From positions 1 through 13,471 of the forward strand of contig DADA01000108.1 of assembly GCA_002494895.1 (NCBI GenBank): a DNA stretch of 13,471 nucleotides, written 5' to 3'. Positions 1-6,378 of the stretch are shown one piece after another. The position numbers and the translations under genes are program-made. The notes beneath the pieces are model-generated. The model saw only the letters and a program-made list of their open reading frames with translations, did not search any database and was not told where the DNA came from. Position 1 is the first letter of the stretch. Each line of letters starts with the position of its first letter. The stretch comes from Nitrososphaera sp. UBA210. GTDB taxonomy: Archaea > Thermoproteota > Nitrososphaeria > Nitrososphaerales > Nitrososphaeraceae.

Positions 1-805
1 CAAGCTCAAAGTTCTGGGTTCCGACTATAAGGACTCCTATCTGCTGCGTTAGAGTCTTCATCCCGACCGCGGCATAATTGTGTCCGGAGAACTTTATTAT
101 CTGCCCGAGTCCGCGGATTTCTGATTCATTTTCAAGTCCGCCTGTGCCGTACGCTGCCATCTGCTTTGGAAAGAGCCGCGGAACAAGGAACAGATAGCCT
201 ATAACCGATGCGACGATCGAAGCGACCGCAAATGACACGATTATCCCGAATCCGCCAAAGGCCGACATTACGAGGAAGACCGCCAGTCCCATCCTGATGA
301 CCTGATACAGCGAATCGCTCAGGAGGGCGTACTTCATTCTGTGAGAACCCTGGTAGGCCCCCATCAGCGCCGATACCACGGTCTGTGATGGGAGGAAGGT
401 AAGAACTACCAGTATCAGAAGAACAGTCATCGACGGATCGTTATACACTTCAGTAGCAATGTAGCCGGAAAGGAGCGCTATCACTGCAGCGACTGCCACG
501 CTTACCATCAATGCAAGCTTGATGCCGAGGGATAGGATTCTTCTCGAAACTTTCGGCATGCCCTTTGCGTTGTACTCGGACATGTACTTTGATATCGTCA
601 CCTGGACGCCATAGCCGGCAAATCCGACAACGCTCGTAGCAAAGGCGACGGCTACCATTGCCTGCCCCAGCGGAGCAGCTTCTATCAGCTTTGCCAGAAC
701 TATCCAGAAAAGTGCTCCGAGCGAAAGGTTGACGATGTTGTCCAATATGAGATAGTATGATCCTCTCGCCAGTTTCTCAAATGACCTTACGTTTTCTTCT
801 GCCAA
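1..805 (-). CDS. Polysaccharide/oligosaccharide flippase (Wzx/MurJ-like), C-terminus beyond window
   Basis: About 268 N-terminal residues are visible; the frame stays open to the left edge, so the gene is partial. The product is highly hydrophobic, with a typical flippase N-terminus: a short acidic stretch, then a helix beginning near SYYLILDNIVNLSLG, and further helix pairs around residues 30-65, 90-110, 125-150 and 170-205. Short basic loops such as SKYMSEYNAKGMPK and GAYQGSHRMKY, the latter typical of Polysacc_synt proteins, separate them. The family flips lipid-linked glycans across the membrane. The start is taken as TTG, 11 bp after the stop of the preceding gene, with GAGGGA a few bases upstream; no earlier ATG or GTG is in frame. 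It is the last visible cistron of the minus-strand run, and with the glycosyltransferase at 3712-4677 it defines a glycan assembly and export locus. The substrate cannot be told. The family call is strong. Confidence 0.85.
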   Translation of the reverse strand, partial: MAEENVRSFEKLARGSYYLILDNIVNLSLGALFWIVLAKLIEAAPLGQAMVAVAFATSVVGFAGYGVQVTISKYMSEYNAKGMPKVSRRILSLGIKLALMVSVAVAAVIALLSGYIATEVYNDPSMTVLLILVVLTFLPSQTVVSALMGAYQGSHRMKYALLSDSLYQVIRMGLAVFLVMSAFGGFGIIVSFAVASIVASVIGYLFLVPRLFPKQMAAYGTGGLENESEIRGLGQIIKFSGHNYAAVGMKTLTQQIGVLIVGTQNFEL

Positions 806-816
806 TTCTATTCCCT

Positions 817-1485
817 CTATCTGTCGCTCTCTGTTTCGTTCTGGACGAACCTCAGGTGGGTCCTGTGCGCCTTGTTCCTAAGGCTGTAGTTCCTGTAGGA
901 GGCAAGAATCGCCACCGCTATGCTAACTATTGACACAGAAGCAATGGTTGGCTCCATCCTGACGCCGATATCGCTGTAGCCAAGGACAATCCCTATCAGC
1001 ACTACTGCGGCAATACTCAGGCTGATGCTTACTGCGATTCGTTCGACCACGTAGGGTCTATCTTTTTGGACTAGAAGCCCCGTGAGCGCATAGCCGGGTA
1101 CCGCAAACAAGAATACTGTCCCAACGAAACCGCGGACACCAAGCCAAGACCCCTCCTGCGGGAAAAGATAGAGTGAGAGGATCATGGCGGCGCTTCCGAG
1201 CACGGCAGCCCACAAGGGCAGGTTTGTCCACGGGTCTGAAAGACTTTGCACAAACGAAGCCGGTATCTTTTCTTCGGACAGGTTTACCGAGCCTTTCCTT
1301 TCCAGGTTCCTTACTGCATCGTGGATTTCGTCTACAGAAATTGACCTGTCTGCTTTGTGCAGATTGGCCACCACATCACCCACCTTGCGGCAGGTTTTCC
1401 TGTTCATAATGTCCATTACCATCTTCTCTACCAATTCACTTCGCTCTGATTCTGCTATCTGGCTGTGATTTGGATCTGATTCCAT
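817..1485 (-). CDS. DUF1616 membrane half with N-terminal winged-helix-like domain
   Basis: A 222-residue protein from the ATG at 1485. Residues about 10-75 are charged and helical, resembling a winged-helix domain (two helices, then a turn ending NLERKGSVNLSE). Four membrane helices follow, at roughly 88-105, 117-138, 148-170 and 178-196. The middle part, VFLFAVPGYALTGLLV followed by a conserved ERIAVSISLS helix and IGVRMEPT, matches the DUF1616 membrane signature. DUF1616 proteins are found beside archaeal surface-glycan genes; their biochemical role is unknown. The usual large extracytoplasmic domain is absent here and appears to be encoded by the preceding gene. The frame extends to a GTG at 1515, but ATG 1485 has GGGAG four bases upstream and is preferred. 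It still overlaps the preceding gene by 31 bp, suggesting translational coupling. Family call fairly sure; the winged-helix call is tentative. Confidence 0.78.
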   Translation of the reverse strand: MESDPNHSQIAESERSELVEKMVMDIMNRKTCRKVGDVVANLHKADRSISVDEIHDAVRNLERKGSVNLSEEKIPASFVQSLSDPWTNLPLWAAVLGSAAMILSLYLFPQEGSWLGVRGFVGTVFLFAVPGYALTGLLVQKDRPYVVERIAVSISLSIAAVVLIGIVLGYSDIGVRMEPTIASVSIVSIAVAILASYRNYSLRNKAHRTHLRFVQNETESDR

Positions 1486-2096
1486 GCGCTCCCACTTTCC
1501 TGCCCAGAGGGCCACGTGAAGATGAAATTCCCAGAGTCTACGTCATGCCTCCACAATTCGATCACGAACCTAAAGTCCCGTTCCTTTTCGTTCGAGACTT
1601 TCAGGCCCGTTATTTCCTCGCCGTTGATTACTACTGTGTCTATGGTGGCGTTGCCTCCCTGAATCTCTAGTTCTTTTATTGTTATTGATACGGGCATCGT
1701 CCAAGTCGAATCATCCGGAACGAGATGTCTCGCTTCGTAGATATGATCCGCCGGTGAAGACAGATGGAGCCTGGCGTCTGGTCCCTGCTGAGTCGCATTC
1801 AGCAGTTTTATCCTAATTGCAACGTACTCCGAGCCTCCCATGTGATTGTACACTTGAACATTCCAGTCTAGCGTCTCGTTTTCCATCACAAAGCCGCCTT
1901 CTCTCGGATAGTATTCCGAGGCTGCATCATTCCTGCCCAGCGTGCTCAATGTCAGGAACCGGTCCCCGGGGGCATCGTCCAGGTTTGCATAAGCCAGGGT
2001 CAGGAAAATCGCAAATGTGGAGGCAAAAACCAGAATGAACAGACTCGATGTGAGCATCCCTTTGATTTTTGCAGACGGTCGGTTCTGGAAGAACAA
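1455..2096 (-). CDS. DUF1616-type extracytoplasmic domain as a separate membrane-anchored protein
   Basis: A 213-residue protein with an N-terminal hydrophobic anchor or signal (residues about 14-36, MLTSSLFILVFASTFAIFLT) and no other membrane segment, so the rest should lie outside the cell. The folded part resembles the C-terminal half of DUF1616 proteins: a YYP segment, then NETLDWNVQVYNHMGG, a strand EYVAIRIKLLNAT, a loop SSPAD, DDSTWTMPVSI, VVINGEEI, and FRFVIELWRHD with a closing FTWPSG. In typical DUF1616 proteins this follows the four-helix domain on one chain; here it is its own gene directly before the membrane half. The start is TTG, three bases after the preceding stop, with GGGA about 11-12 bases upstream; an internal ATG at 2057 is the alternative. 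The two products probably act as a complex (inferred). Confidence 0.72.
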   Translation of the reverse strand: MFFQNRPSAKIKGMLTSSLFILVFASTFAIFLTLAYANLDDAPGDRFLTLSTLGRNDAASEYYPREGGFVMENETLDWNVQVYNHMGGSEYVAIRIKLLNATQQGPDARLHLSSPADHIYEARHLVPDDSTWTMPVSITIKELEIQGGNATIDTVVINGEEITGLKVSNEKERDFRFVIELWRHDVDSGNFIFTWPSGQESGSAWNQIQITAR

Positions 2097-2099
2097 TTG

Positions 2100-2588
2100 C
2101 TAACGCGATCCCTTCTGGTGTATTTCCAGCGCTTCAAACTTTTTGGCTCGGCGCGACTTCCAGCTCTTATAAAGAGCGACTATGGCGATAGAAACTACAA
2201 ACGACGACACTGGCACATAAACAGTAAAAGTCAGTATGTCTGCAGCTTCCTTTCCTGCGGTAGCCTCGCTGCGAATAGCTGAAGACTCGTCTACTATCGA
2301 TAGCAGCATGTCGTTAGCCTGGATTACGCATTCATCCGGCCCAGAACAGCTGGCAGACGCATTATCGGTCGCCTGCCGCTGGAAATCCAGCGCGGTGTTA
2401 AATCTCTCTGTCAAGTGTGAGACATCGGCGCCTGAAGCCTCCGCAGCGCGTATGCTCCTCAGCGCCTGATCGGCAGTCGCCTCGACAAGTTCTCTCGAAT
2501 CTCCAGTAGCCAATGCGTCGCCACCGATGCCAGCAACGTTTGACCCGACTGATAGGCTTGCTAAAATCATGACCAGTCCAAAAAGCAT
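2100..2588 (-). CDS. Secreted, C-terminally membrane-anchored hypothetical protein
   Basis: A 162-residue protein of no family I recognise. A signal-like hydrophobic N-terminus covers residues 1-20 (MLFGLVMILASLSVGSNVAG). A helical, Ala-rich and acidic middle region follows (about 30-115) with heptad-like spacing, and it contains a close cysteine pair, CSGPDEC, that could form a disulfide outside the cell. One membrane helix at about 119-141 precedes a strongly basic tail (KSWKSRRAKK), giving an outside-middle, inside-tail topology by the positive-inside rule. The gene starts with ATG, lies 6 bp after the previous gene and 3 bp before the next, and therefore belongs to the glycan operon. A structural or scaffolding role in the export complex is possible but only inferred from position. 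Confidence 0.7.
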   Translation of the reverse strand: MLFGLVMILASLSVGSNVAGIGGDALATGDSRELVEATADQALRSIRAAEASGADVSHLTERFNTALDFQRQATDNASASCSGPDECVIQANDMLLSIVDESSAIRSEATAGKEAADILTFTVYVPVSSFVVSIAIVALYKSWKSRRAKKFEALEIHQKGSR

Positions 2589-2594
2589 TCTAAT

Positions 2595-2807
2595 CTACCC
2601 GCTGACCAAAGTCACGACGTTTGCGATTCCAATAGCGATAAAAGCCACGACAAACGCGGCTGCTGCGATCCGTAGCTTCCTTAGATCCAGTAGGATGCTT
2701 GTCCTTCCGTAGTGGGGCGATATCACCTCTGAGGCCATCAGGATCACTATGGCGCAAGCTGCTGAAAGTATCCCGATATCCCACGTGGTGGCGGCAAAAC
2801 TCATCAT
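2595..2807 (-). CDS. Small two-helix membrane protein
   Basis: Seventy residues with two hydrophobic helices, about 8-29 and 46-68, joined by a short polar and basic loop (SPHYGRTSILLDLRKLR). The family is not recognised. Its ATG overlaps the stop codon of the preceding gene in an ATGATGA context (4-bp overlap), and the next gene begins 6 bp after its stop; this tight packing is the main evidence that it is real. A longer antisense-free reading in another frame over the same bases lacks membrane character and operon-like spacing and was set aside. It could be an accessory subunit of the neighbouring membrane proteins, which is inferred from operon position only. Confidence 0.65.
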   Translation of the reverse strand: MMSFAATTWDIGILSAACAIVILMASEVISPHYGRTSILLDLRKLRIAAAAFVVAFIAIGIANVVTLVSG

Positions 2808-3703
2808 GCTCTGTCGATTATCCTGTAAGTGCTGGCGATCGTCCCATCAATGTCGTTGGCCTTGTTTTCCTGAATTGCAACTGGTTTGCCGAGTACCTTG
2901 CTTATCATCAGCGCGAGCGAAGAGCAAAGCGGGCAGCCAAAGTGATTCCCTATTAGGGTTTCTTTGCTGACAGCCTTGCAGAGTTTCGCGGCTGAATCAC
3001 CCACGATGTCGATCCGCACGGATCCCGGCAGTTCCTGTATTGTGATGCTGTCTACTATTCTGAGGTTGTTTGTCAGCAGCTTAGGCACGTTTTCCTTGAG
3101 GTATTCCATGTCCACGGTCGCAAGATTGATGTCGAGCTCATCTTCAACCAGGTCCACAAGTCCCTGACTCGGGGCCACCATGAATATCCCCTTTGGATCT
3201 TCGTAAAGCATCCTTTCTTCGGCCAGCTGCTCTTCATTCGGAAGAGTGCCGCGGAAGGAACTGTCGTAGGGGATGAACACGTAGCCCTGGGCAAGCCCCT
3301 TCAGGTGGCGTGGGTGGACAAAAATCGTCTTGCCCCTGTAATTCATGTTTATCAGCATCCTGTCAATCGACTTGATGGTAGACAGCGAAAGCAGACTCAG
3401 GACTTTTTCCGGCACGTATTTGGACGGCGAGATATACAGAATCGTCACTCCCCAGAAAACCAGGCCCAACCCGGCAAGCGTCAGGACCACCGAGCTGAAC
3501 ACGTAAGAAACGACAAGCGAAGCACCACCCGCGGCTATTAGAGCGATCCCTATCGTCAGTGTGCTCATGAATTGGAGATGCGAGAGTTTTTTCTTTAGCC
3601 TAGAGTTCTCGGCGCGAAGCTCTGTCGAGGCGCTTACGGGACTCCTCGTTTGCCCGGCTAGGGCTGGAGAGTAGTCTCTAGCCTTTCCAGAATTGCTGTT
3701 CAT
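2804..3703 (-). CDS. Membrane protein with coiled-coil N-terminus and Cys-containing cytosolic domain, unknown function
   Basis: A 299-residue protein. Residues 1-25 are polar, 27-45 form a probable coiled coil (TELRAENSRLKKKLSHLQ), two membrane helices lie at about 47-67 and 70-91, and the remaining 200 residues should be cytosolic. That part has two sections. The first (about 95-200) contains FVHPRHLKGLAQGYVFIP and an acidic run EDELDIN. The second (about 205-297) carries KLCKAVSKETLIGNHFGCPLC, then a helix and GKPVAIQENKA. Cysteines at 242, 257 and 260 and a histidine at 254 could bind a metal or form a thiol site. I do not recognise the family; the C-terminal section recalls small ligand-binding domains of the V4R sort only vaguely. 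It sits between the glycosyltransferase (8 bp away) and the small membrane protein (4-bp overlap). Confidence 0.75.
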   Translation of the reverse strand: MNSNSGKARDYSPALAGQTRSPVSASTELRAENSRLKKKLSHLQFMSTLTIGIALIAAGGASLVVSYVFSSVVLTLAGLGLVFWGVTILYISPSKYVPEKVLSLLSLSTIKSIDRMLINMNYRGKTIFVHPRHLKGLAQGYVFIPYDSSFRGTLPNEEQLAEERMLYEDPKGIFMVAPSQGLVDLVEDELDINLATVDMEYLKENVPKLLTNNLRIVDSITIQELPGSVRIDIVGDSAAKLCKAVSKETLIGNHFGCPLCSSLALMISKVLGKPVAIQENKANDIDGTIASTYRIIDRA

Positions 3704-3711
3704 TGGGAATT

Positions 3712-4677
3712 TCAGAGTTTTTCACTTAGTCGAGTTTGCGAGGAGATTTGTCTGCCAGTCAGCATGTTGAGCCTTCTGTTTATCCTCAATTCGGCCCGTC
3801 TCATTACCAAGGAAACCACGCCGACGCTCATGGACTGAATTGCAACCATTAGCATGGACAAACCCACAAAGAACCATGAATTCGAAAGTTCGCTACTTAC
3901 CATCCACTGAAGCATCGAGATCGCCAGAAGTACTGCTGCTGGAATGAGCAGCAAGCTGCCAAGCATCGAATAAAAGACGCCGGGATTGTATGATCGCGCC
4001 AGTCCGAATATGCTTCTGACTATTCTAAATCCGCTCTTCCATGTGGACAGCTTTTGTCTGCCAAGCCGCGGCCTATAGTCGACCGGGACTTCGGCTATCC
4101 GGCCTGCCGTTGCAACCTGTGCGGCTATTTCAACTTCAACGTCAAAGCCTGCCGTGGAGAGATTTATCTCGCGCATCGTATCTGTTTTGAGAATGTAAAG
4201 CCCGGAACAGACATCTGACAGTCCGGTATTCATCATGAGATTGAACAGCCTGGTGATTACCCTGTTTCCGAACTTGTGCAGGCCAGACATGCTCTTTGGG
4301 TCTGTCGCCTTTCTTGCGCCGATCACTTCGTCGTAGTAGTTCATGTGCTGGAGCAGCCTGGCGATCGACGAAGCGTCATAGGTAAAGTCGCCGTCTATCA
4401 CCAGAATATAGGGAGTTTCCACTCGATCTATTGCAGTTTTTATCGCGCCCGTCTTGCCTTTTCCCTGCTGGTAAAGGATATTTGCTCCTGATTTTTTTGC
4501 GATTTCAACTGTCTTGTCACGCGAGTATCCGTCTATGACCAGAATGTTTCGCAGGCCGACTGACTGGAGTTCCTGGATTACCCTCGCTATGCCCTCTTCT
4601 TCATTGAGCGTGGGAACCACGACAGTAACCATTGAATCAATGTCAGGCTGAAGTCGCCCAGGCTTTTCTTCTAGCAT
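3712..4677 (-). CDS. Family 2 glycosyltransferase, DPM1-like, with C-terminal membrane helices
   Basis: A 321-residue GT-A enzyme. The nucleotide-sugar binding start VTVVVPTLNEEEGIARVI lies at residues 17-34, the NILVIDGYSRDKT strand and turn at 44-56, and the metal-binding motif DGD at 95-97 within YILVIDGDFTYD. The acceptor-side segment SGLYILKTDTMREINLSTAGFDVEVEI (158-184) and the basic VDYRPRLGRQKLS region (199-211) are typical of polyprenyl-phosphate sugar transferases. Two membrane helices (about 233-257 and 266-293) anchor the C-terminus. It probably transfers a sugar from a nucleotide donor to a polyprenyl phosphate on the inner face of the membrane. The sugar is unknown. The ATG lies 7 bp inside the end of the winged-helix gene upstream, indicating coupled translation. 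It is the clearest enzyme of the operon, and the family call is strong. Confidence 0.9.
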   Translation of the reverse strand: MLEEKPGRLQPDIDSMVTVVVPTLNEEEGIARVIQELQSVGLRNILVIDGYSRDKTVEIAKKSGANILYQQGKGKTGAIKTAIDRVETPYILVIDGDFTYDASSIARLLQHMNYYDEVIGARKATDPKSMSGLHKFGNRVITRLFNLMMNTGLSDVCSGLYILKTDTMREINLSTAGFDVEVEIAAQVATAGRIAEVPVDYRPRLGRQKLSTWKSGFRIVRSIFGLARSYNPGVFYSMLGSLLLIPAAVLLAISMLQWMVSSELSNSWFFVGLSMLMVAIQSMSVGVVSLVMRRAELRINRRLNMLTGRQISSQTRLSEKL

Positions 4678-4994
4678 ATCTTTACTTCATCCTTGCAAAT
4701 CATGTCCAGCAACAGCTTGCGCTTTTCAGTGACGTCGTTCTCGACACTGACGACATCAAAGAACCTTCTAAGGTATTCCACGCCCTTTGATGTGGCGACA
4801 AACTTGCCGTTGGAGTCATAGTATAGAAATCCCATTTCTATTGCAAAGTCGATGTGTTTCTTGGCCTGCTTGAAGTTCAAAAAGTTCTCATTCATTATGC
4901 GCGTGCGCGATGCGCCCTGTCTGGCACTGTTTACGATCAGCGCGACAATTTCTTCCTTTGCGCGTCTTTTTCTATTTTGAAATGATGGTTTCAT
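4671..4994 (-). CDS. Winged-helix transcriptional regulator (HTH_45/ArnR1-like)
   Basis: A 107-residue single-domain protein. After a basic N-terminus (NRKRRAKEEIVALIV) comes a helix-turn-helix, ASRTRIMNENFLNFKQAKKHIDFAIEMGFL, then a wing, YYDSNGKFVATSKGVEYLRRF, and a C-terminal amphipathic helix that could dimerise it. This order and the T-S-KG-E-L motif are typical of the archaeal HTH_45 winged-helix family. Four bases separate it from the upstream gene and it overlaps the glycosyltransferase by 7 bp, so it is co-transcribed with the locus it may control. The dyad before the operon (5500-5515) is a candidate target, which is inference only. The ATG start has no strong upstream Shine-Dalgarno, but no better start is in frame. 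Confidence 0.8.
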   Translation of the reverse strand: MKPSFQNRKRRAKEEIVALIVNSARQGASRTRIMNENFLNFKQAKKHIDFAIEMGFLYYDSNGKFVATSKGVEYLRRFFDVVSVENDVTEKRKLLLDMICKDEVKIC

Positions 4995-4998
4995 TCTT

Positions 4999-5433
4999 TT
5001 ATCGATTCCTCTTCAATTCGTGTTGCACGATCATGCCGCTGCCGGTCCTGACCGTTGTATTTTGATGGACGGACGCAAATGTCAGTCCCATGTACCTGAT
5101 GTAGTTCACGTCCCGCAGCCAGTCCAGAGCTCCCTTGTTGCCGTACGAAAAAGCCTTCATTGCGACTGCATTGGCGATGGGCCTGCCGATTGTTTCGAGT
5201 CTGTTCAGGAAGTAGTTCTTTATTCCAAGCAGCAATTTACCCATGATCCTCGCAACCACTGTGGCTAATGTTGTGTTTTTCACTATTTTCACATGTCTTT
5301 GTATCAGGTTTGCGAGAACCCTGTCTTCCAGCGTCAACGTCTGGAACCATATCCCTCTCCTCAGAGCCCTTTGCCTCAGAGCTGTGAGCGTCTCGATGAG
5401 ATTGCCTGAAGATCTTGGAACTAACAGAGGCAT
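4999..5433 (-). CDS. Conserved-looking basic hypothetical protein, first gene of the glycan operon
   Basis: A 144-residue protein, basic and mostly helical by appearance, with no clear membrane helix and no signal peptide. The N-terminal half has RQRALRRGIWFQTLTLEDRVLANLIQ, then a hydrophobic stretch, LATVVARIMGKLLLG. The C-terminal half has a small aromatic region, ALDWLRDVNYIRYMGL. I do not recognise a named family, although the RRG-WF-TLT-EDR-L pattern looks like a conserved archaeal protein rather than random sequence. It starts with ATG about 60 bp downstream of a TATA-like element, and the winged-helix gene follows after four bases. As the leading cistron it may be regulatory or membrane-associated; neither can be shown. 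Confidence 0.7.
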   Translation of the reverse strand: MPLLVPRSSGNLIETLTALRQRALRRGIWFQTLTLEDRVLANLIQRHVKIVKNTTLATVVARIMGKLLLGIKNYFLNRLETIGRPIANAVAMKAFSYGNKGALDWLRDVNYIRYMGLTFASVHQNTTVRTGSGMIVQHELKRNR

Positions 5434-5489
5434 ATTTCAACGGTAAGTCTGCCGCTTTCGTTATTAGGCTTGTGTCAATGGAACTAGTG

Positions 5490-5515
5490 AGGAAAAAATA
5501 TGTAACTAGTATTAC
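5490..5515 (-). promoter_or_regulatory. Operon promoter: TATA-like box abutting a GTAA-N6-TTAC dyad
   Basis: Read on the minus strand, GTAATACTAGTTACAT (5515-5500) runs straight into an AT-rich ATATTTTTT box (to about 5492). A start point about 25 bases on would lie near 5470, giving a leader of roughly 35-40 nt before the ATG at 5433. A second ACTAGT lies 22 bp from the first (two helical turns). A near-identical 16-mer occurs before the winged-helix gene at 10032. Promoter and operator roles are inferred from position and symmetry. Confidence 0.45.
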
Positions 5516-5643
5516 TTATCTTTGTTAGGCAGGTCTTCTATGTCATAAGCTGCTGATCGGTCTGCATGCTTTCCTCAAGTTGATCGATTGCATTCGCTTT
5601 GTAAAGGTTTAAGAGTTTCTGAGGCGATCTGCAATGTTACCTT

Positions 5644-6348
5644 TTGTTCCTACTGGGCCACGCCTGCCTGGCGTATCTGACTGGCCGGCTTGTTTCGCAT
5701 CCACTCGGGCTTGGACCCAATCTTTACCTTCTTCTTGTTCTCGGCATGCTTCCCGACATAGATCTGATTCTGGGTTCATTTGACATCGCGCACAGGACCG
5801 TGACGCACAGCATCATCTTCTGGTCGCTGATTTTCATCCCTTTCTTTGTAAAATACAAGAAAGTAGCACTGCCTTACTTTGTTGCGGTAGCCCAGCATAT
5901 ACTGATAGGCGACCTGATAGTCGGCCGAACCAACATCCTCTGGCCGGTGGTTGACATTAGAATAGGACTGGGCTTTCCCATACTATCCCCATTGAACCTG
6001 TTGCTTGAAGCGGCCGGGCTTGCTATCTTTGTGGCCGCAGTAGTTCTTGGCAAGGACAGGTCTTATTTGGCGGACCGCAAAAAGTCTGCAGTTCTAGCCC
6101 TGCTGGTTGTCATTCCTCTCGCGACATTCGTGATTCTTTCTTCGTACGAGGGACTATTGACATCATTTCTTTTGGAGCAGAGTGACGCGAAGCATCTGGA
6201 GAAGAACTTGTCATCGCTTCTTGACAGCAGGTATCTTCAGATAACAGTCGCGATGCATCTGTCGCTGATTTTTTTCATAGTGATCCATTTCTTCGCAACG
6301 TCAAAAACGCTTTTCCGCCGCTCTCCCAAGAGCACGGCCCATGCTTAG
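5644..6348 (+). CDS. YdjM-like membrane-bound metal-dependent hydrolase
   Basis: A 234-residue integral membrane protein of the YdjM/LexA-regulated family (PF04307). The probable metal ligands are all visible: H6 in the N-terminal GHACLAYL, the LPDID motif at 36-40, HRTVTHS at 50-56, and H85 with D90 in AQHILIGD. Hydrophobic helices surround these, at about 24-42, 56-68, 78-95, 115-135, 146-166 and 200-220. The substrate of the family is unknown; a phospholipase-like or membrane-lipid activity is often assumed. The start is TTG, since an in-frame stop lies 24 bp upstream and no ATG or GTG lies between; a TATA-like GTTTAAGAG at 5607-5615 fits a short leader. The gene is divergent from the glycan operon and convergent, with a 30-bp gap, to the GH5 gene. 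No functional link to either is visible. Confidence 0.82.
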   Translation: MFLLGHACLAYLTGRLVSHPLGLGPNLYLLLVLGMLPDIDLILGSFDIAHRTVTHSIIFWSLIFIPFFVKYKKVALPYFVAVAQHILIGDLIVGRTNILWPVVDIRIGLGFPILSPLNLLLEAAGLAIFVAAVVLGKDRSYLADRKKSAVLALLVVIPLATFVILSSYEGLLTSFLLEQSDAKHLEKNLSSLLDSRYLQITVAMHLSLIFFIVIHFFATSKTLFRRSPKSTAHA

Positions 6349-6378
6349 TGCGCGCGAGTCCGCTTGCTGCCTGCCAGC

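Noticed and set aside
2590..2784. Minus-strand 64-codon frame overlapping the 70-aa membrane protein
   Set aside because: It is polar and Arg/Ser-rich with no fold pattern, and lacks the ATGA overlap and operon spacing that support the 70-aa frame.
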